A stretch of DNA of 64,000 nucleotides from Bugula neritina (lineage: Eukaryota; Bryozoa; Gymnolaemata; Cheilostomatida; Bugulidae), in NCBI GenBank assembly GCA_964035545.1, contig OZ037767.1, positions 10,778,207 to 10,842,206 of the forward strand, in the 5' to 3' direction. Every line of letters begins with the position of its first letter. The stretch's first letter is position 1. The position numbers and the translations under genes are program-made. Shown here piece by piece: positions 39,901-49,737 of this stretch. The notes under the pieces are model-generated. The model was not told the DNA's origin and searched no databases. It saw only the letters and a list, made by a program, of their open reading frames with translations.

Positions 39901-42900
39901 TAGCCTCTATTTAGTGATTAGCACTATACTTGTAATTGCACTATTTCTCAGTGGCTTGCAGCAGTATTCATAACTAGTATACACATGTCCAAGTGATGCA
40001 CTCACTTTCTAAACTTGTTTCTGCCCAAGTCCTGTTGGCCAGTCAACATTGACTACTGATAATCACTGTGATTCTTATTTGTATAACCCCCTCCCCTCTC
40101 ATCCTTATCAATAAAAACAAAGGCTATTCCTTTTGTGCAAAAGTGCTAGTTTTAATTTAGCTCCTGATAGTTAATTTTGGATATTGAAAAGGCAGCAGAT
40201 TGATTCAAGTGGGGGCGATTCCCTAGGGAATGTGCATGTTTAGCAATCAGTATCCAACACCCATTTGTGACTTTTAAGTTGGCATGTTCAACTAATAGGG
40301 ATAGAAATCTTAGATAAATAAGGAAACAGCTCCATGATTACACATTTGTGAACTTTCTAGAACTTTGACTTGACTAGAAAACAATCATTTTATCTATTTA
40401 AATGTAGTAATACAGTTGCTATAGTATAACTACACAGAAATGACTGTGGAATTCATATTTATTGCTTATAAACTTAGTAACAATAATAGATTGAATTGAG
40501 CTACTAACATACAAAGGTTTTTTCTTATTCTTGATATCTGAATCATCACTTGGAAATAGCATTGACCTTGACATAGCTGTTGAATAATTGAGAGTTTAGC
40601 TGTGTTTTTTAGTTTCTCCATTGACCTGTCCATTAAACATAGTCCCTGATGGATGACCATTTGCATGGCCATTCTGGTGAGATTTGCCATTCTTGCTGAT
40701 ACCATTTGATGCACTCTTCACTGGGTGTTTTGGCTTGCTTATATACGCATCATAGAAAAACTTGGCGAATAAGAGAAAATAGCTGAAGTACATGAGGAAA
40801 GAAAGTTTCATATTGTTATCCGATACCCCACACGGTGTGGCCTTCTGCTTCAGCTTGTAGACATAGACCGCTATGTACACGCCCACCACCATCTGCGACA
40901 GCTGGAACAGAGTGATGCCCATTCGAACCCATTGAGGTGGTCTATACTTCAGAGCTCTAAGGGCGTAGTAAGTGTACATAACGGAATGCACAGCGTAGTT
41001 CATGGTGATGTACCACCTACCGCTGCTAGTTCGGTCAGCGTAGCTGTACCATGTGTACACCAGTACAGTGATGTGGTGATACCAGTGCAGAAGTATCAGA
41101 GGCTGTTTTCGCAGTACGATGAATACTGTGTCTCCGAGCTCCACGATTTTGGATATGCTAAACAAAGATACCCACAGAGCGAGAACGGGTATGTGCGTCC
41201 ATTCAATACTGCACACAGATTCGTGGAAACTTTGATAGAATACAGAGTAGTAGAGATTAGGGAGCATTCTAATTGTGCCTAGTACACTAAATACTGCTAG
41301 TAATCCACTCCAAGCAGCTAATGTATTGCTTAGATTATATCTTTCATGTGATGCCATGATCTTCCGTCCACCGAAAATGAGGATGACGTAGGCAATTGCT
41401 GCCCATATGCTAAGTGTCCAGTTTTCATCTAGAAAGTCTATGGCTGCCGCAAATCCAGGCCTGTTGCTCTCAAACCAATATCCCGTTATGTTGAAGTTGA
41501 TGGAGTGATCCATTTTGAGCAATGCAGTACTAGAGATAGATATTGTAGTAGACTGCCAACTGCAACCGCTATGAACTACTTTATCGCATCGTATGATGTT
41601 TGCAGTCAACTGCAACTAATATACCCGACATAGATAGCGTGCTCACTCATGCGTGTTTCACTTCTTTCCGCGCCGGCGATGAATCAAATATCACATGGTG
41701 GATTTGAGAAGGAAAATTACTCATTTATTGTCGAACTCCTACACGTAAATAAATAAATGGCTTTAATCCGTGGAATGTTGAGTGAAACCTCCCTATGCCG
41801 GTTAGCTTATGTAAACTAGCGTGGCTAGTTTGCATTCTATTAAGTGGAATAACTAGCCATCCTCCCCACCATGTTAGTTAGGGGGTGGGGTGGGCTGTGT
41901 GCATACCATAAAACTATTGTAATGATAGTTGGAAATGGGCTCTGCTATTAAACTCACCATTTGCACTATCAACTTCTACCATATACTACAGTTCTTTCGT
42001 TGATACACATATCAAGGTAGCAACCTTTCCTGTTTTTCGTCTTTCCCTTACCCCAATACCAAACTGTACTCTTGCTACTTTTATAAACTGACAATATATG
42101 TGTCCATTTACCATTACAGTTCAGGCTTATTAGGTTGGTCTCATAGCATAATGGATTAGCTAGGCTAGGGTTAAAATCCTACTATTAACTTGTTCACAGA
42201 GTGTAGCTGAAAATAATGTCCATATTAATGGTCTATATATTTATTCTACATTCATAGACTATTGCATAATGATAGAGCATCTGTTAGAGATGATACAAGT
42301 AATATCTGATGGTTATTAATATATGAAAAACTGTAAATTGATTGTGTTTGTGTATGCAGTGTAGACCTTCATGAACAGGTTAAAGGACATATATTACTCT
42401 GTTCATAAAATCTACATAATATTTCCAGATAATCATTATGCTTGGGAAGTTGTCCTTCCCTGGTTCCACTTCTAGCTGTTGAACAAGATTTTTAATTTAT
42501 CATAATTAAACTTTGTTGATATAATTTGAATTTTATTTTCAATTCATGAACTTTCACATTCTACAGTGTATAATTTCGAAATTAGCTGTTAAAATCCTTT
42601 GATTTAGAAAACCATTCACATTTTAAAGTTATGGCACAGCTTATACATCTGTGCATTGCCATTACCCATTTGCCTATAATGGAAAATAGTATTCTTAAAA
42701 ACTTTCTGTTACCATCAGTAAGCCATGTTTTATTTAGTTAAATCTTCCTGCTAACACAGAAATATTGTGTATAATTTGTTGTTGGTACCTTGGGAGTTAG
42801 CTGCTCATTACTAGCACTTTGTATGGACTACACTGTATGTATGCTGGTAATATGTCAATAACTTTTACCTTCGATGGTTTATGCTTACAGAAACCTGTTG

Positions 42901-45900
42901 AGTGGTAATGCCAACCAATTCACTCTGTATGATGACATTCCTCTGTTTTGGGATGCCTGGGACGTTATGGATTACCATCAGGTAAGAGTGTACTTATTTA
43001 GCTCTGCTATCTTTCCTACTATAATATGGAGTTATCCCTCCTCTGTTGCTATTGAGATCAGGTTGGAAAAATGCAGCCTGATTGTTAGCAGTGGCAAACC
43101 TTACAGATGTTAAAAATTAATTAATATTGTTTAGATAAAACATTCTAGCTGAAAAATATTTTCAACAAAATTAGTAATTGAAATACAATTTAAAATACAG
43201 TTCTTTTGTGAGTTTACAATAGCAAATTATATTAAGTTTGTTAAATGAAATTGCTTGTAGTTATTCTACGTTCAAAAAAGTTGATAATTTTGTCTGGGAG
43301 AAATAAATTTTTCCACCAAAAATAGTTTACTCAAAACTTTGTTTAAAATATAAAATACATTATTACTAGTTCAGAGGGGGTCAATAGAATGTCTTTTTAC
43401 TGTGACAATTTCATCAAAGTTTGTTTAAAGACTGTAGATATTAAAGGCAAAAAGTAGAGTTGCTATATACATAATATTCTTCCCACCAGTAGCATACATA
43501 TGGTTTTGTGTGTAAGACAATTTTATTGCCAATAAATCTTACACAGTTTCAGTTTATTGAGTACAGCTCCAACTACCACTAGTGTCTTAGTAACAGTGAC
43601 TGCCACTAGTGTATTAGTAACTGTGACTACCACTAGTGTATTAGTAACTGTGACTACCACTAGTGTATTAGTAACTATGACTACCACTAGTGTATTAGTC
43701 ACAGTGACTTATAGGCAGTAAAATCAGAGGATTAAAAAGTTGCAGCTTCTTTTTTTTCAGGAAACCAGAAGATGTTTGACTGAAGTTCTAACAAGTGCAA
43801 TTGTCAAAGAAGAAGGTCCACTAAGATGCTCTGTTGAAGTTACTCTTAAAATTAGTAATGGCAGCCATATTAAGCAGCTGATGATACTGGAAGCTGAATC
43901 ATCTTACATCAAAGTGGAATGTAATGTAAGCAGAGTAATGAAATTCTCAAATTATGGTTACGATAAATTAATTTTTAAATTAATAAATTGTGATTTATTG
44001 TTAAAACTACATTTCACAAGTCAACTTTAGTAATTTACAAAAAGAAAAAAACTTGGGCTTGTCCGGGATTTGAACCCGGGACCTCTCGCACCCAAAGCGA
44101 GAATCATACCCCTAGACCAACAAGCCACCGATATTTATGAGAGAACTAAAAATGAATATATTCTAGTCTTTTCATCAAGCGCACCAGTACTCCGTTTACG
44201 ACAATATTTTGCTAAACTTAGCAGTGTTCATTGTTGAAAATGGCTGTAACTCGCCAATTTCATAATCCAAGTTTTGAAATTTAACTCAACCAACAGTTTA
44301 CAACAAATGAAGCCATATTCCAACCCTTGTGTACAAATACTTTTTCTTAAATACCTTAGTCCTTTTTTAATCAAGCCATCTATATTCTATGCCTTCATTT
44401 CAATGTATATTATGTACCATCACAGATACCATGATATCATACTGCTTGTATAATGTATTGAACTTTATCAATGCCTAATAATATACATTTTATATTGAAC
44501 AGTTATGTATTATTGGAAAAGTCAAACCTCTATAAGTCAATGTTGATATAATGGTTACTTTTAGGTTGAGTGGAATGAAAACAGAAAGTTCCTGAAGGTA
44601 GAGTTTCCCCTCGACATTGTGTCGGATCATGTGACTTATGAGTCACAGTTTGGCCATATTCGGCGTCCAACGCACAGAAACACATCATGGGACTCTGCAA
44701 AATATGAGGTTTTTCTTTAATATTTAATAGAAAAGCATTACTACGAGACTTATTACTATTGGTTATTACATGACTGTCACAACAAGGGTAACTAATAAAT
44801 GCTATTTCAATTTGCAGTAACTATGACTAATACAGTAGTCATAGTAACTATGACTGGTACACTAGTTTTAGTCATAGTTACTAATACACTACTGGTAGTC
44901 ATAGTTACTAATACACTAGTTTTAGTCATAGTTACTAATACACTAGTGGTAGTCATAGTTACTAATACACTAGTGGTAGTCATAGTTACTAATACACTAG
45001 TGGTAGTCATAGTTACTAATACACTAGTGGTAGTCATAGTTACTAATACACTAGTGGTAGTCATAGTTACTAATACACTAGTGGTAGTCATAGTTACTAA
45101 TACACTAGTGGTAGTCATAGTTACTAATACACTAGTGGTAGTTGGAGCTAGTAGCTTCAGTTATTAGAATAGCCACTGTAACAACCACTCCCTATTGATC
45201 ATCATTGTTCAGGTCTGCTGTCAGAAATGGATGGACCTATCTGATTACTCTTCGGGAGTAGCCATTTTGAATGACTGTAAATATGGCTGCTCCGTCACCG
45301 AATACTCCACTCTCAGTTTGTCCTTACTTCGAGCTCCAAAGAGTCCCGACCCTACAGCAGACATGGGTTCTCATCAATTTACCTACGCTATACTACCACA
45401 TGGAGGTTAGTTTACCTGCGCTATACTACCACATGGAGGTTAGTTTACCTGCACTGTACTACCACATAGAGGTTAGTTTACCTTCGCTATACTACCACAT
45501 GAAGGTTAGTTCAACTGTACTATGCTACCACATAGAGGTTAGTTTACCTGCGCTGTACTACCACATGGAGGTTAGTTTACCTGCGCTGTACTACCACATA
45601 GAGGTTAGTTTACCTGTGCTGTATTACCATATAGTGATTTGTTAACATGATATATATTAATAACAGCTATATATCATGTAGAATTAAGCTAGATTTTGCA
45701 GCAACTTGTTTTTACATTCTGTTACTTTATTGTATTGTCTGTGTGTTTAGGTTCAATTCAAGACTCTGGTATTATACAGTCAGCAGCGGCTCTCAATACA
45801 CCTCTTATAGTCACGGATGGAGTCCCCAAAGTTGCTGCATCTAGTCTCTTCACCATGGATCAACCTTCAGTAGTCATAGACACAGTTAAGGTACGGCCTC

Positions 45901-47870
45901 CTTATTAGTTATCTTGTGATAGCATGTATTCAGTGCTCATTTTGACAGTGCTTATTGGCAACAATTGGCTATTGCTGTTGCTTTGCAGATGTTTTGTTTA
46001 TTGGTTGTTGATTAATAGTGTATTGTATATTCTGTAAGTTAAAGGTAAGTATTGTATTATTTGTAAATTAAGTGTAAGTATTGTATATTCTGTAAGTTAA
46101 ATGTAAGTCTTGTATATTCTGTAAGTTGAAGGTAGGTATTGTATTATTTGTAAATTAAGTGTAAGTATTGTATATTCTGTAAGAGACATATAAGTCCTGT
46201 ACATTATGTAAGTTGAAGGTAAGTATTGTATATTATGTAAGTTAAAGATAAGTCCTGTATATTCTGTAAATTAAGTGTAAGTATTGTATATTCTGTAAGA
46301 GACATATAAGTCCTGTACATTATGTAAGTTGAAGGTAAGTATTGTATATTATGTAAGTTAAAGATAAGTCCTGTATATTCTGTAAATTAAGTGTAAGTAT
46401 TGTATATTCTGTAAGAGACATATAAGTCCTGTACATTATGTAAGTTGAAGGTAAGTATTGTATATTATGTAAGTTAAAGATAAGTCCTGTATATTCTGTA
46501 AATTAAGTGTAAGTATTGTATATTCTGTAAGATACATATAAGTCCTGTACATTATGTAAGTTGAAGGTAAGTATGTATAGTTTTACTTTACAGCTGTCAG
46601 AAGATAGTCGGGAAACTGGCAGCAGATGTGTTATTATCCGTTGCTATGAGTCATTTGGGGGGAGTTGTGTAGCCACCCTGTCACTTTCTTCTAACTATAC
46701 TATGAGCTCCGCTAAAGAGTAAGTACATGAGCTGCTGTGTAACTTAGACTCACCTATTAGTACCTACACCTGTGTTATATTTGTGTTATCAAGTTTTGCT
46801 TCAATAAACCGTTTTCAAAGGTCCCACTATCCCCCTTACAATTAAAAGTTGTGTCCTCCCAAAATGAAAATCGTTAAACAAAATAAACTCAGTAACCAAA
46901 ACCACAAAATGCTTTCGAGTTTATTTTCTTTGAAATTTTTCATGAAGAAATATTTTAAAAATTTTTTTATGAACTGCTAATATGTGTGCTTATACCAAAA
47001 ACCTATCTTTTAAAAGAACAATTCTATAGCATAGTTAGAATTTTAAGTAGCAGCCAAACCTAAAATTTTTAACGAGTTTGCTCTTTATACAAAGGTTCAA
47101 TCTATTCACTTTGGGAGCACACAACTCTTAATTATAAAGGGGATATCGGAGACCTCTTATCTGAAAAGGGTCTATTGTACTTGAATAATATTATATAGAA
47201 CAGTAGAGTATGGAGCAGGAACTATATTATGCTGAAAATCTCTTGCTGCATGCGAGAGTTTCCTGCCACACGATGTATTGTCAGCAGGAGGGAAGCTAGG
47301 GTAGCCACTTTGTTGCCAATGGCTTAACTGCTCTGTTGTAAAATTATGTCATGCATTCTTAATAATTTGAAAATGATTAGAATAAAAGCTTAAAACTGAA
47401 ACACAAAAAGCAGGCTTGCTAAATGGTGATCAGCCAATTAGATTACTGCCACAGAAAATTTTCACAGTACTTGTTTAGTATTTTGACCGCATGAGATCTG
47501 CATCATTTGGCCCTATGCTAACCCTAAACATTACATAGCAATGCATGTGATAGTGTCATAACAATTTGTGAATTTGCATACTGTTGTACTTTGTTTCATA
47601 ATTGTCAAAAATAACTCTGAACATACCGGCGGTTTTGTTTTGGTGAATGCTTTAAAACTTATGACCATTATTTTCTACATTTATACCCATTCATCAATCA
47701 ACTAATATCCAAGTCTTGTTAGCTTAACTTATATTTAAATTTATATTATCAATGCTTCTTGTAGATGTAATGGATTAGAAAGAGAGGTAGAAGACTTAAA
47801 GATAAAGCAAAATTCTTTTACTGCTTCTTTTGGACCTTTTAAAGTAAAAACATTCAAAATTTTGTTTTGA
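27901..47870 (+). CDS. MAN2C1: Cytosolic alpha-mannosidase 2C1 (GH38), 22 exons
   Basis: Exons: 27901-28019, 28653-28778, 29351-29572, 29824-30001, 30715-30809, 31285-31483, 31750-31953, 32748-32864, 33384-33479, 34377-34522, 34916-35042, 35376-35513, 35914-36033, 36404-36643, 38408-38520, 42891-42981, 43761-43925, 44565-44708, 45213-45405, 45751-45890, 46594-46718, 47765-47870. All phases agree: 1067 aa (human about 1040). The enzyme trims free oligomannosides in the cytosol; no signal peptide is seen. Zinc-binding [17 protein letters not shown] lies near 272-276. The nucleophile Asp is in [16 protein letters not shown], near 351; the usual Asn after DG is Tyr here. Also [66 protein letters not shown] and LNDCKYG. 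Introns carry an antisense ELOVL gene, a tRNA and several junction-linked minisatellites. Confidence 0.97.
28863..29170. mobile_element. hAT-like non-autonomous element remnant
   Basis: Starts CAGGGCTGTCTAACAGGTGG, followed by GGCTC and a short GC-rich hairpin (CAAGCCCCCC / GGGGGCTTG), and runs to AAAGTGGCCCTTGTTGC, a style typical of hAT MITE ends. The matching terminal repeat is not visible at the right end. In intron 2 of MAN2C1. Confidence 0.4.
30273..30291 (+). repeat. G19 homopolymer
   Basis: Nineteen consecutive G on the coding strand in intron 4 of MAN2C1; able to form G-quadruplexes in DNA or pre-mRNA. Confidence 0.9.
32868..33092. repeat. Minisatellite starting at a 5' splice site (25-bp unit)
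   Basis: About nine copies of a 25-bp unit (ATTCCTTACTGTAGCTYACA plus CMCCT), beginning within the first bases after the MAN2C1 exon 8 donor (32865). Both strands give open frames through it, but these are repeat artefacts. Confidence 0.92.
34719..34876. mobile_element. MITE family C, copy 2 (158 bp, TA target duplication)
   Basis: Terminal repeats GGTGCAGTAATGGTGAAA and inverted GGAGCAGTAGCGGAGAAA; TA at 34717-34718 and 34877-34878. It ends 39 bp before MAN2C1 exon 11. Related to 5577-5738. Confidence 0.85.
35036..35205. repeat. Minisatellite duplicating an exon-intron junction (21-bp unit)
   Basis: About six copies of CAGTCTATGGTGGTGGGTAC. The founding sequence is the MAN2C1 exon 11 donor itself (CAGTCTAAG/GTTGGTAC at 35034-35050), so each unit carries exon-end plus donor-like sequence. 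Confidence 0.92.
36874..36955 (-). mobile_element. SINE fragment, same family as 4677-4897
   Basis: Reverse complement contains AGGAAGAGCATACAGTCACA, then TTGCCACTAGAGAAAACAAG and TTCTTAACCAG, matching the SINE body at 9377-9563. In intron 14 of MAN2C1. Confidence 0.6.
40458..40463 (-). promoter_or_regulatory. Poly(A) signal, ELOVL
   Basis: AATAAA on the minus strand about 135 bases after the ELOVL stop. Confidence 0.6.
40596..41513 (-). CDS. ELOVL6: Very-long-chain fatty acid elongase, ELOVL3/6 type, intronless
   Basis: A single 305-aa frame from the ATG at 41513 (an in-frame ATG at 41615 would add 34 residues that look unlike the family). ELOVL proteins are ER-membrane condensing enzymes adding two carbons from malonyl-CoA to fatty acyl-CoA. 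Diagnostic motifs: [15 protein letters not shown], the His box [17 protein letters not shown] (H143-H147) and [18 protein letters not shown], all ELOVL6-like. Several hydrophobic segments are visible. The tail ([17 protein letters not shown]) is Asn/Gly/His-rich and ends KKHS, a possible ER-retrieval lysine context. The gene sits wholly inside MAN2C1 intron 15 on the opposite strand. No poly(A) scar was found, so a retrocopy origin is possible but not shown. Exact paralogue (ELOVL3 or 6) cannot be told. Confidence 0.93.
   Translation of the reverse strand: MDHSINFNITGYWFESNRPGFAAAIDFLDENWTLSIWAAIAYVILIFGGRKIMASHERYNLSNTLAAWSGLLAVFSVLGTIRMLPNLYYSVFYQSFHESVCSIEWTHIPVLALWVSLFSISKIVELGDTVFIVLRKQPLILLHWYHHITVLVYTWYSYADRTSSGRWYITMNYAVHSVMYTYYALRALKYRPPQWVRMGITLFQLSQMVVGVYIAVYVYKLKQKATPCGVSDNNMKLSFLMYFSYFLLFAKFFYDAYISKPKHPVKSASNGISKNGKSHQNGHANGHPSGTMFNGQVNGETKKHS
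42143..42176 (+). other. Truncated tRNA-like relic
   Basis: TAGCATAATGG fits an A box and GGTTAAAATCC resembles a B box, but they are too close for a tRNA. Possibly a decayed tRNA or SINE head. Confidence 0.2.
43570..43712. repeat. 27-bp minisatellite, orientation 1
   Basis: Five copies of CTACCACTAGTGTATTAGTA plus ACTGTGA in MAN2C1 intron 16. The unit is the reverse complement of the array at 44830-45143. Confidence 0.95.
44055..44126 (-). tRNA. tRNA-Pro (UGG)
   Basis: A 72-nt tRNA on the minus strand with intact cloverleaf: acceptor GGCTTGT / ACAAGCC, A box TGGTCTAGGGG, anticodon loop CTTTGGGTG (anticodon TGG), B box GGGTTCAAATCCC, discriminator C. No intron. Nearly the metazoan consensus. 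It lies in intron 17 of MAN2C1, antisense to it; polymerase III would transcribe it towards lower coordinates. Confidence 0.96.
44830..45143. repeat. 27-bp minisatellite, orientation 2
   Basis: About eleven copies of TAGTGGTAGTCATAGTTACT plus AATACAC in MAN2C1 intron 18. Same unit as 43570-43712 but inverted. Open frames on both strands are artefacts of the 27-bp (9-codon) period. Confidence 0.96.
45388..45640. repeat. Minisatellite duplicating an exon-intron junction (33-bp unit)
   Basis: Seven copies of a 33-bp unit containing CTATACTACCACATGGAG then GTTAGTTTACC. The first copy is the real MAN2C1 exon 19 end and donor (junction 45405/45406); each later copy repeats the exon tail and the GTTAGT donor. 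Confidence 0.95.
46016..46575. repeat. Higher-order tandem repeat rich in GTAAGT (about 28-bp subunit, about 115-bp unit)
   Basis: Subunits like GTAAGTATTGTATATTCT, grouped in a roughly 115-bp higher-order unit present about three times (46160-46575). It fills most of MAN2C1 intron 20 and stops about 18 bp before exon 21. Confidence 0.92.
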
Positions 47871-49737
47871 ATCAGTTTTATTATAATGTTCAATGCTGCA
47901 GAAACATTGTTCTGTAATTATGTCTATGAATGGGAAGTGCTAATCTTTATATTAATCGAAATCAATTGTTTTACTATTTTATACTCCATCTTATCAGTCC
48001 ATGACTTCGAGGTACTTGAGTGACAGATTAGAAGAATTCTCGTATCTGTATATGAATATTGATTAGTAGATATGCGACAGTTTGCTGCAGCTAGTTCTTG
48101 CTACTTGGTGCTTTGTTGATTCTCTGCCTTTCTATCGTTTTATATTCAGAAGCTATTTTATCAAAATAAAGTTGTTTTCATAGCAGACACTGTCTAAATA
48201 TTGCTACTCTATTGCTAATATTTATTAATTATAGAAACAGCTGCAGCTTCTGATAACATACAAGATAAGTGGTGCTGTGAGGTTGTTAAATTATTGCAAT
48301 TTACAAGCTGCTAACTCATTATATCTTACTCATTGTATAATTAATTACTAGTGGTAGAAATTATAATATTGTATTGTAACTGCCTTATGTTATGCATACA
48401 ATTATAATACGTTGTGTATGCACAAGTTGGCAACACATTTAATGAAACTGATTGTTCAGTTCCCATTTCACCATGATGTAATAAATGAAGATGGATGAAA
48501 GTTTTTGATATTCAATAGTAGCTTATTTGCTGGGATAATGTAGTAGTCACATGGTAGGAAACACAACTCTTAATTACTACAACTAAATTGTTAATGTAGT
48601 CAGCTGTATACATAGAAATAGCTATATTTTACTTTTACGAAGCTTCTAAACCAGTAATTGATATAATTAATCTTTTTTATATTGAAAGATATATAATATA
48701 AATGTGTTTACTAAAACTTTAGATGCAATTGTAGTCCAATAATAATACTCTTTTAATGAAATAATTGCCAGTACTTTTTTATTATTGTGTACATTATATT
48801 TTGTTTTATACTATTTATTATTTTTTCATAATAACTATGTTTTTTCACACCATATAGATGCTCCATTAGCAAAGTTCATTTTTCTTTAGTCAAATACTTT
48901 ATTAATTGCTGCAAATTGTTGGTATTAGCCTTGGATGGTGTGATGTAGTCTGCAGGCTATAGGAATTAAAAATGTGGGTTGCGTGCATTTTTACAGTATA
49001 ATGTTGTACTTTGTAGATATTGGTTAACTTAAAGTAGTTAAACAAGAAAAATTTTATATTGCATAATAAGTAAATGAGTTTTTAAAATATTATAAATCAA
49101 CATTTAAGTGCTCACTAAATCAGAGGTAAAAGATGATGCGGTAGTTGTCTTATTTTGTTCAAGTAAGAGTATGAGACGATGAAGAGTGGTTCGCCAACTC
49201 TACAGAATTGTCATCACCTGTGTCTTGCATATAATCTGTTGACAAAGAAAGCCGCGCGAACATATCTGGTTCCGGTTTTTAAACAATTCTGCCTAAAACG
49301 TTTTTACAACGAGGACAAATTTTTTTTAAAGCTGAATAAAATATCTAAATATAATTTATAAATAGTTAAAAATATTTCTCTTTGACCATGCTGTTAGTGT
49401 TTCATTCATTAACATGTGAAGAAGTAAATAATTTCTTGTTCAGGAATTACTGACTATCAATCGTTATTTATTATAATAATAGTAAATGTAATAAGTAATA
49501 CTAATAACGAATATTCTAATATCAGTAATAATTATATTTATATTTTAATTTATAATAATTAAATTTACTTTTAGCTCAGCGTTAAAGTTATCGTAATTAT
49601 TATCATTATGATTATCATAATCCTAATGATAATGATTATGGTTATCAATATCATTATGGTTATGATGATGATTTATTTTTAAGATTATCATTATGATTAT
49701 CAATTCCCAGTTTCAGTTTGGCATGCGTCTCTCAGTG
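47871..49737. other. MAN2C1 3' UTR and gene-free AT-rich DNA
   Basis: AATAAA at 48165-48170 probably ends MAN2C1. The rest is AT-rich; 49480-49720 is TAATAATG/ATTATCATTATG low complexity. A 60-codon frame at 49179-49361 has no recognisable domain. Confidence 0.6.
48165..48170 (+). promoter_or_regulatory. Poly(A) signal, MAN2C1
   Basis: AATAAA 295 bases after the MAN2C1 stop codon. Confidence 0.65.

Noticed and set aside
40932-41282. 116-codon plus-strand frame
   Set aside because: Shadow of the ELOVL coding sequence on the opposite strand.
44799-45167. Open frames on both strands of VTNTLVVVI type
   Set aside because: The 27-bp period is a whole number of codons, so every frame stays open; intronic array.
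45271-45645. 124-codon frame with [11 protein letters not shown] repeats
   Set aside because: A different frame from MAN2C1 exon 19, running on through the junction minisatellite.
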